Assembly (NCBI GenBank): GCA_964058845.1
Contig: CAXKVR010000051.1
Location: 186,001 to 250,000, forward strand
Origin: Carex sylvatica
Taxonomy: Eukaryota; Streptophyta; Magnoliopsida; Poales; Cyperaceae
Direction: 5' to 3'
DNA length: 64,000 nt
Positions 11,466 to 25,000 of the stretch are shown piece after piece (within the stretch, counting starts at the first letter, position 1; the number at the start of each line of letters is the position of its first letter). A model generated the notes under the pieces. It did not search any database. It saw only the letters and a list, made by a program, of their open reading frames with translations, and had not been told where the DNA came from. The translations under genes were made by a program, and so were the position numbers.

Positions 11466-11473
11466 TATATATA
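11466..11473 (-). promoter_or_regulatory. TATA box of the small acidic-protein gene
   Basis: TATATATA read on the minus strand, followed by ACCCAATGTGTCAACAAACAAC. It lies about 46 nt upstream of the chosen ATG, normal spacing for a plant core promoter with a short leader. Confidence 0.55.
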
Positions 11474-11569
11474 GGCAGATAAATGCAGAAATAGTAACAT
11501 TGCTTGCAGGTGCAAATTGGATATAAATATATGAAAACAACACGTGAATTTGAACTCGTAAATCATAAT

Positions 11570-13480
11570 AGGCTCGCTGTGGTTTATTGTGTTGGGAACG
11601 AAAAGAAAACGGCTAAGGGGAAGGTGGGGATGGAACCAAGTGGGACAGAAGGTTCCAATTTCTTGAAAACTTGAACAGGAATTATTTTTTAAAAGCTAGC
11701 ATTGCTATGGGTACTCCTGTAGAACCCACAGTAGGCTCATTAGAACAGATTTTTTTTTTTTTTTTTTGCTAGTTAGTAGAGAGACATGAGTTATATATAT
11801 TTTTTATATAATTTTATTTATATGTACAAACAATTTACTGTTATGTTATAGATTTTCTTTTGATTATATTTGCAAAATGGTAAAAACTGTTTTCTTGCAG
11901 AGAAAATATAGATATCTATCCTCTAATTTACATAGTTTATGAGAAAATTATTTGGAAAGAAAAATAAATTACTTACGAGTTTAAACTATTTAAAAGATTA
12001 ATCTTGCTTTGTCATAAATTGCAATGAACCAATTTTAGAATTCTTTCTCTCCATATTACAAAATTGTCCTAAATTGTCCTAAATTGCTATGAACTAATTT
12101 TCAAAGTTAATATTTTGTGGGGCCTTTTTTCCTGTGAATATTTTTCTACATCTTTCTCTCCATATTACAAAAGAAATAGTAACATATAACTGTATGAACA
12201 AAATAATAAAAACTTAAAAAGTATACATTATTTTAGTTTTTTTTTTAAATTTGTTGATCGACTATTTTTTTTTTGTACGAGTTTATGTTATATTATTTGT
12301 CAAGAATAGCAAAATATATATAGTTCTTATTTTTTAACATTTGTTGTAGTAATTAAAAAAAATGTCCTTTTGTTTTATTTATATAAAGAAATTTGTAAAT
12401 TAAAACTAACGAGCTCCTTCTGTCAGGCAACGACACGGTCGGAGTCCGACGGAGCGGCGACAGGGAGGGAGAGCTCGTCGTGCGGCTCAACAGAGGGAAG
12501 CGGAGGGAGAAGGATTTGAATGAGAACGAGAAAATGGAGAAATTTCTAGAGAGAAGAGGAGGATACGGAGGGAAGAGAGAGGAGAAGAGGAACTTTTGAG
12601 AGAGAAGGCTGAAAAAGTTGGTGGGAGCTGAAAAATATGTAGCTGACAGTGGGACTCATATGTCGGTTTCACTGTTTAGTAATATATTAGTGTAGATGAA
12701 CAGTGAATTTTGAATTCAAAATTAGACATTAAAACTAATATGCACCTTTCAGTAACCAAATCCCAAAGAATTAAAAGTGCCCCCTTTCTCTGTGTACTCG
12801 AAGCATAGTTAGTTTTAAATTGCTTTGCAGAGTATTCATTTTCTCATTTTTTTCTAATTTGTGGGCTGTCGCTTTAGATATCTTTTATTGACCAATATAG
12901 CGATTTCTAGCAACTTGAAACTTGCTGTTCGGTCATATTCCTTCTAGAAGAGTAAAAACACAAATGGTTTTAAAATATATAGCACGATCTTCTTTAGGTA
13001 TCTATGACTTCAAAAAAATTGTTTGGTCCTAAATTTTTTGCAATTTGTGCAAAAGTAAATTAATCATATCTATCATTAAAAAAATTGAAGGAAACCACAG
13101 CTTTCTATTTATATGCTTTTTGGGAACTATCATATACGTATATAGTAGTATTGGCATGGAAAATTTAGAACCTTTTATACTACCTCTAACGGTGTGTAGA
13201 GGCGTAGCTACAAATTGGCTTAGGATTATGCAAAAATTAGAGAATGAGCTCTAAATAAAGTCAAGTCAAGTATGTCAATTCGTAAAACAAAAATTTTACT
13301 TCTAACACGAGTTGTGAATTAAAAGAGGTATGTCAAATAAACAACCGAGAGTGTCTATTTCCAGTCTATCTTTGGCATCAGAACCCCTTTTAATCCTTTA
13401 CAGATCTACTCCATGATTGATTTTTAAAACTTTAATCTACTTACCAATTAAATATATTAATATAACAGTTATACCTCGTT
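11570..13480. other. No gene supported; GA-rich tract at 12410-12660
   Basis: Mostly AT-rich sequence with a long T run at 11750-11767. Positions 12410-12660 are purine-rich on the plus strand (GGAGGGAGA, GAGAAGAGGA units) and GC-richer than the surroundings. A minus-strand frame there (12487-12672) is only Ser/Leu/Pro low complexity. It may be a promoter or leader remnant. Confidence 0.3.
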
Positions 13481-15060
13481 TCAATTTCGGATTGGAATGA
13501 AGACTGACTGAGAAGAATGACTCGCATTGGAATGATTTGTCTCGGAGCATCAGACGTCTGATGACTCTATCAGTTATCCACCAGGACTAACAGGAGACCG
13601 ATTTATTTCTTTTGCCAGAAATACCGTAAACCGTAAAATTCTGCAAAAAACACTATTCACCGAGAAAAGACGAAAACACGTAAACACGAATTTGCAGTTA
13701 TTCAGATTCACTAATAAACAAAACTGAAATATCACAAAATTCGAAAAAATACTACTCACCGATCCCGCAAATATACTTCTCAACAACTCGCAATATTATA
13801 CGTCAATTACGTATAACTTTCTTTTCTTAATCGAAATACTATTTGGAAGAGAAACTGAGAAAGAGAGAAAATAGAAACTCGAATCAATCTGACACGATCC
13901 AATACGAAGTGAATTAGTAAACTTTCTCTCTACCCCTCCACCTCTATTTATAAGGTTATATGGCAGTTGCCAAATGACCAAAATACCCTCAGGTGGATAA
14001 GGATGATGACATGTCATGTGGATAAGAACGATGACGTGTCATGTGGATAAAGATGACATGCCAAAAGACCAAAATGCCCTCGACCCAAATTCAATTAATA
14101 TCCATATAATTATTCTGAACAATTATATTTCTTGCAGTTGTTGTTTCGATAACTTTTATACAACGTGTCGTGCATGTTTATAAATTAACCGTTGTTTTTG
14201 CTTGTCATCTTATATGACATTTATAATTTAATTATATCTCGTATAATTAATTATAACAATCTTATTATTAATTATAATTAATTTATAATTAATCAATAAG
14301 ATTCTCTGAGTAGCTCATATACGGTGTGATCCGATAGGATCTGTGTTATGTTGGTAAATAGAATTAAGACTGTTTTAACTTCTACAAATCATAGGAGGCA
14401 CCTGACATATGCAATAGGACCATCCAATTACACAGATGATGATGTACTGTACAATATCACGATCCAGTAAACTATTTACTTGTGTCAATTCTTTTGTCTC
14501 ATAGCTATCAGATCAGTTTCAAGGTAGGTGTGTGTCATCCTTGCAAACTTAATATTTTCTTGATCTTGAGTAGATTATCAAATATGATTACTCTTATAAT
14601 CATATCGCATGCAGATAATCTAACTCTACCAAGGGCCCAGTGATACTATAACTCGTATAATAAATACGAGGGACAATAGTACTTTTGGTAAATCATCACT
14701 TCCTCAGCTAAGCTATGTATACAGAAGTGCTACCGTTATAACTGCTTTTTACGAACAGCGTTAGATAACACTCACACATACACATCTCTTAGTAGGAAAG
14801 ATGAATACCTCTGACTGTAGAACTTAATACTGAATGAAAGCATTAATGATACGAATACAATTTCATTTAATGTTTTATTCGGGGTCTGTCAAATACCATG
14901 TTCCTGGAATATGTATCTATGTGATTAAAATGACATCTCTTGTCTATGGTCTATAAAACTTGACCATTTTTTAATCCACATACTAACTTTATAGTGGTTA
15001 ATTAGTGTTCATGCTAATTATCTCGGTTAGAGACTTTTAAGAGTATATATCATCTATATT
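13481..15060. other. Repeat-derived region, unassigned
   Basis: No gene. A minus-strand CCTTATAAATAGAGG TATA-type box (about 13948-13962) followed by a long non-coding stretch resembles a retrotransposon U3/R region, but I could not find LTR ends, a primer-binding site or gag-pol. Confidence 0.3.
13993..14062. repeat. 25-bp tandem repeat, about 3 units
   Basis: GTGGATAA starts at 13993, 14018 and 14043, each followed by a diverged GATGACATGTCAT-like half. The period is 25 bp. Confidence 0.75.
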
Positions 15061-15513
15061 ATGAAGTTTTACAATTTCAGTCATGAATTCGAAATGATTC
15101 ATAAATGCAATAATACTCAAGGCAACAAAATGATTAATATCAATCATTCAATTCATGAACAAAATATATATATGATAAAATTATTGTATTATTTACTTCT
15201 AGATTATTACAAACTAACATCAACGTGTATGAATGAATACTAGAGCACGTCTCTACTGGATCAGATCCATCACTGTCGACCGTATCAAAATAATTTTGTA
15301 TATGTGAATGCAATTAATCCATTTCATGTTTATGTTCTCCTTCCTCATGAAGTAGCCAGTTTTGCAAAGAACAAAGTTTTATTAATGGTGAATTAGACCA
15401 CTGCGTATTAAGTAAATGATATAAAAATAAATTTTGATAAAAAATAGAGGTATATGAATGAATACTTGATACTTGATATCTTAGGTATGAATACTTGCGT
15501 AACAATATATTAA

Positions 15514-16420
15514 TACTTGTGCAACGGACAACTCGAAAGCATGTCATCATATATCTCATTTGAAAGATAAAATTGTTTAGAAAACGTTTGTGGTTTTAGA
15601 GTTGCAAAATTTCTCACAGATCGTCAGAAATATTGGTTAGATTGAACGGAGAAAAAAAAACCACCTCTAAAAACGTATAAAATATGGATGAGTGATGTGT
15701 CCAGTTTTTATATTTGCACTTGCACAATGAGGATGAATATTTTCTCGATAAGGCATGAATACTTGTGCAACGGACAACTCGAAAGTATGTCATCATGGAT
15801 CTCATTTGAATGGTAAAATTGTGTACAAAATATTCGTGGTTTTAGATTTGCAAATTTCTCACAGATCGTCAGAAAGATTAGTTAGATTGAACGGAGAAAA
15901 AAAAAAACCTCTAAAAACATATAAAAGATAGATGCGTGATGTGTCAAGTTTTTATATTTACAATTGCATGATGAGGATGAATATTTTCTCGATAAGGATG
16001 AATACTTGTACAACGGACAACTCGAAAGTATGTCATCATAGATCTAATTTGAAAGATAAAATTATGTAGAAAACATTCATGGTTTTAGATTTGCAAAATT
16101 TCTCACCGATCGTCAGAAATATTGATTAGATTGAACGAAGAAAAAAAAACCACTCTAAAAACGTGTAAAATATGAATGAGTCATGTGTTCAGTTTTTATA
16201 TTTACACTTGCACGATGAGGATGAATACTTTCTGAATAATGGATGAATATTTGTGCAATGGACAACTCGAAAGTATGTCATCATGGATCTCATTTGAAAG
16301 GTAAAATTATGTAGGAAATATTCGTGGTTTTAGATTTGCAAAATTTATCACCGATCGTCAGAAATATTAATTAGATTGAACGAAAAAAAAATCTATCTCT
16401 AAAAACGTGTCCAGTTTTTT
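15514..16420. repeat. Tandem array of an about 245-bp unit (nearly four copies)
   Basis: The marker GCAACGGACAACTCGAAAG recurs at 15521, 15767, 16010 and 16255 (spacings 246, 243 and 245). Each is followed by CATGTCATCAT, ATTTGAAAG, GGTTTTAGA, TTGCAAAATTTCTCAC, GATCGTCAGAAA, an A-run and CTCTAAAAAC. The fourth unit is cut short. Single diverged relatives occur near 55670-55760, 56450-56600 and 59640-59850, so the unit belongs to a dispersed family locally expanded into a short satellite-like array. Confidence 0.85.
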
Positions 16421-16553
16421 TTTAAAATACTTGATATATTTGATATATTAGGTATTAATACTTGATGTGTTATAGATGAATACTTGATGCATTATATATG
16501 AATATTTGCGCACGCTAATTTTAAAATCTTTTAAATATTAGGTGGTCCTCAAA

Positions 16554-16712
16554 GGAACCAACTCCACTGCTCTTCAAATAGGAGAGCAGGACACTGTTAT
16601 TCAAAATTGAACCGTTCATCTGTGTTGAGATTTGTGCATGAAAAAATCAATGGTTAGAGTTTGAATAACAGGGTCCTGCTCTTCTATTTAGAGAGCAGCG
16701 GAGTCAAATCCG
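16554..16712. mobile_element. Short MITE (159 bp), 9-bp TSD
   Basis: Imperfect inverted ends GGAACCAACTCCACTGCTCT and, from the right, CGGATTTGACTCCGCTGCTCT-like; the arms pair through a TGTTATTCAAA core. A perfect 9-bp duplication GTCCTCAAA lies at 16545-16553 and 16713-16721. TSD length suggests a Mutator-type MITE. Confidence 0.8.
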
Positions 16713-16721
16713 GTCCTCAAA

Positions 16722-18770
16722 TAGTAAGTGGTCACCCTAGGTAGTTAGCAGTTATTAAAGTAGTTAATGACTGGGATGAAATGAAAAATTGTTACGCGAA
16801 ATAGCTAGGCGCTTCCCAAAAAAAAATAGCTACTCAAAGTTGAATTCTGAAATAGGCAAAAACCCACATATATATATATGAGTTTAGGCTTAATTTTTAA
16901 TATTTGGACTTGATTAAAAATTCCAATTGCCTATTTATTGTTTCAATGTGGCTTCGGCTCTGATGATGTGGAGTGGATATAGAGATAGAATGAAAAGTTA
17001 CAGCCGAACCATAAAAATTACGGATCTATTTGAAATATAGGGAGTCTACTTTAAGTTTCATGCAAACTTGTATTGAATGATTAAGATCTAATCTGACTAT
17101 ATCATGTCATGTACTTTATCTGATCCGAATTTAATTATATGATGTGGACATAATTTTAGCACCCCTTTTTAAAATGAAGGGAAATGCAGGACCCATTTGT
17201 GTTGAATTTCATAAAAAATGTTTAAATAATAAACACTTGAAATTTAAGGACCAAAATCATAAAATGATAAAATTGAAGGACTTTTTTCTGTAGTATGTTC
17301 TTTCAAGAAATAAGAGATTAGGATAGGCCAACTAATGACCTTCTACCAGTATCTTAACATTTATTTTCTTTTTCCTAATTTCAGTTACTGGTATCGTTAG
17401 TTTTAAGCTACTTGTATTATATATTATTTTCGAAAATGGAATGCAAATCTCGTTTTTTGGATTAGAGAATTGTAACCGCTCCTACAGAGTTTAAGCCAAT
17501 TGGCGGCAATAACAATGTCTCAATATTTTCATTTTATTTAAATGCCAATAGTGTACATTTAACTCCTTCCAGAAGGAGAGAAGAGGGCAGGGAAGGAAAA
17601 AAATTTCAAATTTATTTATTTATTCTCCAATTCACTAAAAAGTTAGCTCTTATTACCAAATGAATTATTTTTATATTCTTCAAATTAGAATGTAAAGGTA
17701 AGTAAATGTGTCACTTTCTTATTACTTATCTATCATTCCATCGCTTTTTTTCTTCTTAGATATTTTCGTTGTGTTTTACTCAAAACAAATTTAATTGTTA
17801 TCTGGAGTGGTGTTTAGTTGTCGACTAAAACTAATACTAATGAGGCTTAACTTGGTTATTCTAATTTAGAGGCTTAACTTGGTTATTCTAACTTAGATCG
17901 ACTTAAATTATTCATATTTGATTGATGTCTAAATTTATACCTCGACTTAAGTTATTCTTTGTTTAGTAAGAATTTGATGGCTTAAGACATGATTTGATAT
18001 TATAAATTATTTTGTCTTACATAATTTGTAATATCAATAATAAAATATTCTTTGTATTTTTTTCTTCATTTTGTTTGAAAAATATTATACAAAAACATGA
18101 GTTATCTTCAATTCAATTCTATATCTTAGAGATGCACACTGTAATTTAGTAAATCTTGTTTAATTAAATTTATATGTATACTAATTTATTTTGTCAAAAA
18201 TATGTTGGATTGCTGAACAAATTTTTTATTTATTTGTAGTACAATTCTAAAAATTGTGTTATTTAATTATTTTCTAGATTGTATATTTTGTTAATGTAGA
18301 AAGTTATGCCATCTTAAAAAAAAATTTGTTGATTCTATAATTCATAAAGATACAAGTCCCTTAAATAGAAACAAAATTAATTGTTTATTTTACATTTCTT
18401 AAAAAGTGATTAAAAATAATAAAAATAATAAAAGGTTAGGTCTCATACTCAAATAAAATTAAACAATTTGAATAGATAAGTTAATTTAGGCCAATTTAAA
18501 TTAGCTTAAAGATTGACTTATTCTATTTATAATCAAACTTAATTAAACTATAGAATAAATTAGACCTAAAATATTTATTCCACTGTTAGTCCACAGTCAA
18601 ATATAATCAGACAAACATCTTTTGAGTCAAATACTTTTTTTTTTTTTTTTTTTTTTCCATTTTGAGTCTATTGCTCGTGATGTATAAGGAAATAAAAGTA
18701 GGTCAATTTACCCGGACAGTAGAGGTAGAAAGGGTATGTTCATGCCTTCATGGTTTCATAAAATAGGCGA
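16722..18770. other. Intergenic, AT-rich; two small repeats
   Basis: No gene. A 27-bp unit starting GAGGCTTAACTTGG is tandemly duplicated (17842-17868 and 17869-17895). A run of 22 T lies at 18635-18656. Confidence 0.4.
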
Positions 18771-18774
18771 GTCC

Positions 18775-18843
18775 GGCCCAACAGGGCATAAGCCCAATTA
18801 AGACTAGTCATTTTATTGCCTCCTCTGGCCCAGTAGCAGCCCA
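18775..18843 (+). promoter_or_regulatory. Cluster of four site-II-like (TGGGCY) elements
   Basis: GGCCCA at 18775, AGCCCA at 18791, GGCCCA at 18827 and AGCCCA at 18838 are the complements of TGGGCC/TGGGCT. Clusters of such elements are known in promoters of plant nuclear genes for mitochondrial and ribosomal proteins, where TCP factors bind. Their position 200-265 bp before the PPR start codon fits that role. Confidence 0.5.
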
Positions 18844-19039
18844 ATTTAGACGAAAATCTCTCGAGTCGGGTCTGAGCATCTTGCGGGTTTGGAGATTTTG
18901 ACCGTGCATCTCCTCTCCCGTATTACTCCGAGAAACCCTTATGAAGGTACAAGTATAACCCCTCAGTCCAGAGCCTCAGGCAGCCCGTCACCATTCTCCG
19001 TCTCCCCCCCCCTCTCTCTAAAATCAGATCGAATCGGCC

Positions 19040-22000
19040 ATGAACCTCCTCAGAAAGAGCATCGCTTCATCAATCCCTCTCACGAGCAAACCTTCTAATG
19101 TCTCTCTCTACCTCTCTTCTCTCATTCGCAAATCAAGGCCATACTCTGTCCAGACGGCTGAGTACGAAAAGAGGAACTACGCTAACAACATCTCCGAGTA
19201 CAATACAGTGATTGAATCTCTGATTGCGCAGAGGAGGTACCTCAGATAAAATTTCAATATGTCTAAAGCAGAGTTTGACATTTTTCTGTACTCGTTGTTT
19301 GGGCCTCCACTTTTGGTCTTGTCGTTTGCACATTACCTGTTTGATGATATGCGCCAGAGAAACTAATATCTTTTGAAGCCACTTAACTATTTGATTGTAC
19401 GTTTAGGATTTTCCTTCGATTTATTTATGGCTTTTGAACTATCAATACATGATAAAACCTCACTTTTTACAAAATATTGGTTCAACCTTTTCTGTCTCAT
19501 TGGTGTATTCATTATTTTCCTTGTAAGTATACTGATTTGAAGTCAAAAGAGTACACCTTGAAAATCCTCTAGCAATTTGATTTAATTAGGGAGAGAACAT
19601 TATTTTTTGCTATGACAAATATACCGTAATTAATAGATACAAGACGTTCAGCATCTTTTTACTTATGCTGCATATTTATTTCAATACCACTTACTCATGA
19701 TATCTGATTCATTGTTTCTTAGGTTTGTGAGTTTATGGGTGTTGAGGGAGCTCTTAAAAAATATAGTGTACTCTTTTAGTACAGCCCTAATTTAAAGAAA
19801 ATACTGTCTTTAACTAGGCCGTACCTCCTAAGAGATGTCTATGATGACATGATGCTAGATGGGGTCCAGCCAATACGTGATACATTCCAGTCCCTGATTA
19901 TTGGTACCATGAAGGGAAGCCGTCTTGATGATGCATTTTATTTCCGCAATGAGATGAAAGCAATGGGCTTGCAACTTGATGTATTGCTCTCCTCTCTCTC
20001 TCTCTCTCTGTGTGTGTTATTTTTCGTGATAAAAAATGTGAAGATGCATTTTGAACCGTAATATGTCTTATACTTTCAGGTGAATCTCTACAACTTTTTG
20101 ATCTCAGCTTGTGGGAAATGCAAGGACTCAAATGCTTCACTGAAGGTAAATTTTGTCCTCAGTTCTCACTATATATTAACACTTTTACTTTAAGGCATTC
20201 AAGAAGGTTTTCTTGGCAAAATCCCTAGCCAGGAGCTACTGAATTTGACCTTGTATGTTTTCATCTGTCAAATTAATTGGAAATATATATCTTTCTAGGA
20301 AATATTTTAATTATTTTCTGGACGAATGAGGCTCGATAGAAATCTTAAACTGGTACTAAAGACTAGAATGGTTTGAATTTAACCTGTGAGAAACTGCCAT
20401 TGTCTTCTCTTTTTTTTCTTTTTTTTTTGGCTACTATTATTGTACATTAGCTGATATGAAATCATAAATGAAGCTTTTTCAAGAGATGAAGATTTATGGG
20501 GTCAAACCGAAAAGAGAGACATACATTTGTCTTCTAAATGCTCTGGCAGCAAGTGGCAGAACCGATCAAGTGTGAGTTGTGCTCTACTGCTAATCAATAT
20601 ATATATAGAGAGAGGTTGGCTATTATACTTCCATAAGCATATGTCCACATATGCTTATAACTCATTTTTGCGTTTTCAATGTTCAAATGGTCGATGTGAA
20701 CCATTAGATGTGATCTCTATATTGAAATGTGCTTGGAGACCAAATTTTATATTTTTCTGAATTTTTTTACTATTTATTAAGCCACTTTGAAAATCGCTGA
20801 TCTAACGGTGGCTTCTGATTTTACTGTTTTGTTAAGCCACCGTTGGATCAGCGATTTTCAAAGTGGCTTAATAAATAGTAAAAAAATTCAGAAAAATATA
20901 AAATTTGGTCTCCAAGCACATTTCAATATAGAGATCACATCTAACGGTTCACATCGACCATTTGAACATTGAAAATACAAAAATGAGTTATAAGCATATG
21001 TGCATATGTAGACATATGCTTATGGAAGTAGAATAGCCAACCTCTATATATATATATTTTTTTTTTTTGATGTTAGTTGTCTTAACCACAATTAATGATG
21101 TAAGAATACAAGCAAAGGGAAAAGCATATTCTTTCTTTTTTGGGTACTTGCACTAGACTACCTGATGATAGAGCTAGAATGAATTTATCATTCAAGAGAG
21201 ACAACGTCTTACAAGCAAATTTTCTATATTTTATGTAACGAATAGGACAAATAATTATTTGTAATTTGCTGTTTTGGAAGTACTGCTGGCTGCAGCCTTT
21301 TGGGGTGATCTTTTACTTAAGAAAAAGGGGCATCATGCAAGGGATGACAAAGGGACCCATTTTGTGTTTGATATGTTCTTTAAATGGGATTATGGATGGG
21401 ATTGCTACAATGGCTAAAATGTTTACCAATCGTATTTATGTTCTGTATGCAGGTATGAAGTTGTCCGTGACATGACAGCTGCAGGTCTATCTCTGAATAA
21501 GTTCTGCTATGCCGGGCTCATAACTGCCTATAAGAACAAAACCCCTGTCAGTGCCGAGACTTTCATGAAGGTACTCGCCGATGACATGTACTGTTGTTCT
21601 GTATATAAGTTGTTATCTTTATTTTTTATGTACTAACCAATGGCAGATTCTTGCATTTTCCTGTCCAATGATTTGACATCAAATATACCTCTTCTAAACA
21701 AGGTCATGAAACTTTGCCTCAAGCTGAGGCAATATCGCATGCACCCATTTAGTTCAGAATAAGTGAACATTACTACTCCTAGTACTTTGAAACAAGCTAG
21801 CATAGGAGGAAATTAGATATGTTTTGTTTTGGAGGAAATAGTGATGTTTTCAAGATAGGGGCATATATGAAATTATTCCTTGAATTAATTTCCTTTTCTC
21901 TAAAAAGATACAACCTCTGCGTTGTTGATGCCCTTCTTTTTGATAAGTTTCTGTCTTCCAGTCATATGTGCCATTGGTGTTTTTCCATTAAGTCATTTGC

Positions 22001-25000
22001 TGTTTATTCCATGAGAAGATTGTGGAGTACGTAGAGCAATCAATGAAGGGCTGGTCTTCAGGCGAACAGCCAAGTGATGGGGGAGAGAACTTCATGATGA
22101 ACGTGTTAGAGGAAGAATTGTACAACATGCCTACCTCAGAATTTGTGCATAGGCGAGGATTTGTTGCCCGACAACTGACTGTTTTTCATGTAGCGCTCCA
22201 TGCATGTGCAGACTTGAAGAGTAAGGAGGTACTTGAATGTTCTGTAATTATAAAAAAAGTGACACATGCGCTTACACATGCTCAACTTGTGTTCTTATAT
22301 CTCAATAATGTTTTGGAATTGGTGCAAGTTATTACGTAAGACCTTTGATACAAAGTTTTGCTAAGACAAGGTTTTGTTTGGAACTTTTTTATTTCATCTA
22401 CTAGTTTTAGGGTTACTAAATCGATAAAGAGTTCCCTTACCACTTACTGTACTAGCATGTTACGTTAAGAGTTTTCATGTGAGTTCCACAGTTTCCAAAT
22501 GAGAGTATGGTAAAGAAGGCCCTGCATATTGAGAAATGGCAAAATGGAGCATTTGCCACAAACATGCTACCTTAAAAAAAACATAATTAAAAGACCTAAG
22601 CTGTGAGTCAAGTCCATGCCTAGTGTTCGGCAGTGGTAGTACTAAAAGATTATGGAAGGATCTGTAAGGTTGAATGTTGAAAGCTAGTAATGCAATATGG
22701 ATATTGATTATTCTATTTGGTACAATTTTGTGATTTTACAAAGTTAATTAAATTAGATATTGTGTTCCTTTCAAACTCAAATTTGGGCCTGTTATATTGT
22801 TTTATTACAATCTTCCTGATGCACAAATTCTTGAGAACAAAAGCACTTAATCACAGCCTATTATAACAGGCCTATTACAATCTATTACAATATTTGAACA
22901 AGATGTTTTGGAGGCATTAGACTAACATATGTTTTTTTTTACTATGCATGTTTTCTTTTGCATCTACAGACAATGGAAAAGGTGCTAGAAATGCTTAAGG
23001 CAGGTGGGTATACCTACGACACCTTCATTGCCATACAAGTTATCAGGTAATATAGAACAAACTCATGGTTTTAAATTGAGTTCAAGTTGAATTTGAAACA
23101 TATGCCCTTATTTATATATATTTAAATTGGGTGTTGAATTGAAGTCAAGGTTCAGAATTTCAAATGGTATACCAATAGCTTGGGTGGTGCCTACTTGTGC
23201 CAAGCCTAACTATTAATGTCTTCTGTTTGTAAACCCAGCTGCTCAGTTTTATCTCAATTTCCCTTATTAAGCCTCAATTAGCATTCAGTTGCATAATGAG
23301 ACCTAATTCACACCCTAATTCTTCTGATTTAAGCCTGTATACTCTCAATTTATGCTCAGTTCTGGTATCAGGCAATGCTGTAGCAGATCATATATACCTG
23401 TCAAAAATGGATACCTCCAAAGTGATTTGGAACTTGTGATAACTGTACATAGACAAACTACAGTTTATAATGCTTTTCAGAGCCCTTTGAGTGAATGCTG
23501 ACTTTTCCTTGGCACGACCTGTCTGCAGGTGCTATCTTCAGTGTGGTGATCTCGACTCTGGACTTAGGGTTTTTGAGGAGTACACCAGCTCAAGGCCCCT
23601 AACTATTGAGTTATATGTGGTGAGTTTTGGTTATTTATTTATTTATTTGTTCAAATTAGCCTCCTTGCAAAAATGCAAGGGGAAGGCTGCCTAGAAATTC
23701 CCTTCCCCAGACCCCACAACATGTGGGAGCTTTCGGCACTGGGTACGCCCTTATTTATTTGTTTATTTGTTTTGCTTTTGTATTTTCTTTTGAAGGCCTG
23801 AGTCTGCAGAAAAGCTCCAGGCTCCTTATTTGATAACCCATAATAAGTACCACATACTCTAATCAGAGTTAACTAGTAGTAGTTTTATTAATTTAAAATG
23901 TCACTTCAGTGTTTTTATGGATTGCTTGCATAAGAAGAATCTTTTGTCATATATTACATCTCTTGTTGCCATTTCATTTTTTTTTAGTAGAAAATCTGCT
24001 TTTACATTAAACTGCATGATTACAAGGGGCTTTTTATACTTCCTGTTAAAATAACTTCTTCTGTAGGATGCTTACAGAATCTTACTAATGTAGAAGTACT
24101 ATGTATAAATTTGGAATGTTGCTAACTTGCAGCAAAGCAAGACTTTTGAGTCACCAGGAGAGCACAGCTCAAACCTGATCTGACACAACATGTTGATTTA
24201 GTTGTACACTAGGTTGGATTTTGATTGCAACTCTTTATTCCTTATTTCGTTCTGTTGCGTGATACTGTAGACATTTGTGGAGGGAGCCATGGTTGGTTAC
24301 ACTGAGAGAGGGATGCAGCTTGCTCTAAAATTTCTGGTAATTTTGTCTTGTTTTGCGTTGTTTACTTTTACAAATCTTTCCTTAAAAAGGCATTGTTTCT
24401 GGTGTCTCCTCTTGTTTCTTTAGTTTTGGCATGTTTTTATTTTTAAGAATAAGAGCCAATTGAGCTCTCGGGCAAACCTCAATTAAGAAACTGGAGATGT
24501 GAAAGATCAACTATTTCAAGATATGTAAATAACAAAACTGAACTGGAACTAACCAGTTCTTATAAAAATAAAAATAAACAAAATATACTGTAAATCCAGG
24601 ATCATCATTTTTTTGAGGTATACAAGATTTAAACTGTGACTTCTGCTTTTTTTTTTCCTCCTTATATGTTAAATTCTGAAAAAAAAAAAAGTTCTAAATT
24701 TAAAGAAAAATATTTGTACAGGAGACGATGAATGCAAGAGGGTTTTTCTTGAACCCCAGAATGGGGAGTGACCTCCTACTTGTTGCTGCTGGTGAAAAGG
24801 TTTGTGCATGCACCAACGTAAAATAAATATTCTGCAAGATGCATGGTTATCATGCTTGATGCATTTGCTGTTTTGGTTTATGGAGTTAGTTGGCCATATC
24901 ATTTTTATTAATATCAATTCACCTTGCATAAGCAAATAATTCAAGATAGAAAGTATAATCTGGTACGGACTGAACTTTGGTTTGTACATTATGCTACCAA

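Noticed and set aside
12487..12672. 61-codon Ser/Leu/Pro-rich minus-strand frame
   Set aside because: Low-complexity reading of a purine-rich tract; no motif or splice context.
13945..13965. Minus-strand TATA box as promoter of a gene at 13574-13786
   Set aside because: The downstream frame is Phe/Ser/Val-rich and unstructured; an LTR-type context is more likely, though unproven.
15514..16420. CRISPR-like array
   Set aside because: Regular repeats, but the whole 245-bp period is repeated with no unique spacers, and the genome is a plant's.
20787..20972. 61-codon frame with a near-identical twin at 36477-36662 (minus)
   Set aside because: Both are readings across the arms of the hairpin MITE; conservation reflects MITE similarity, not coding selection.
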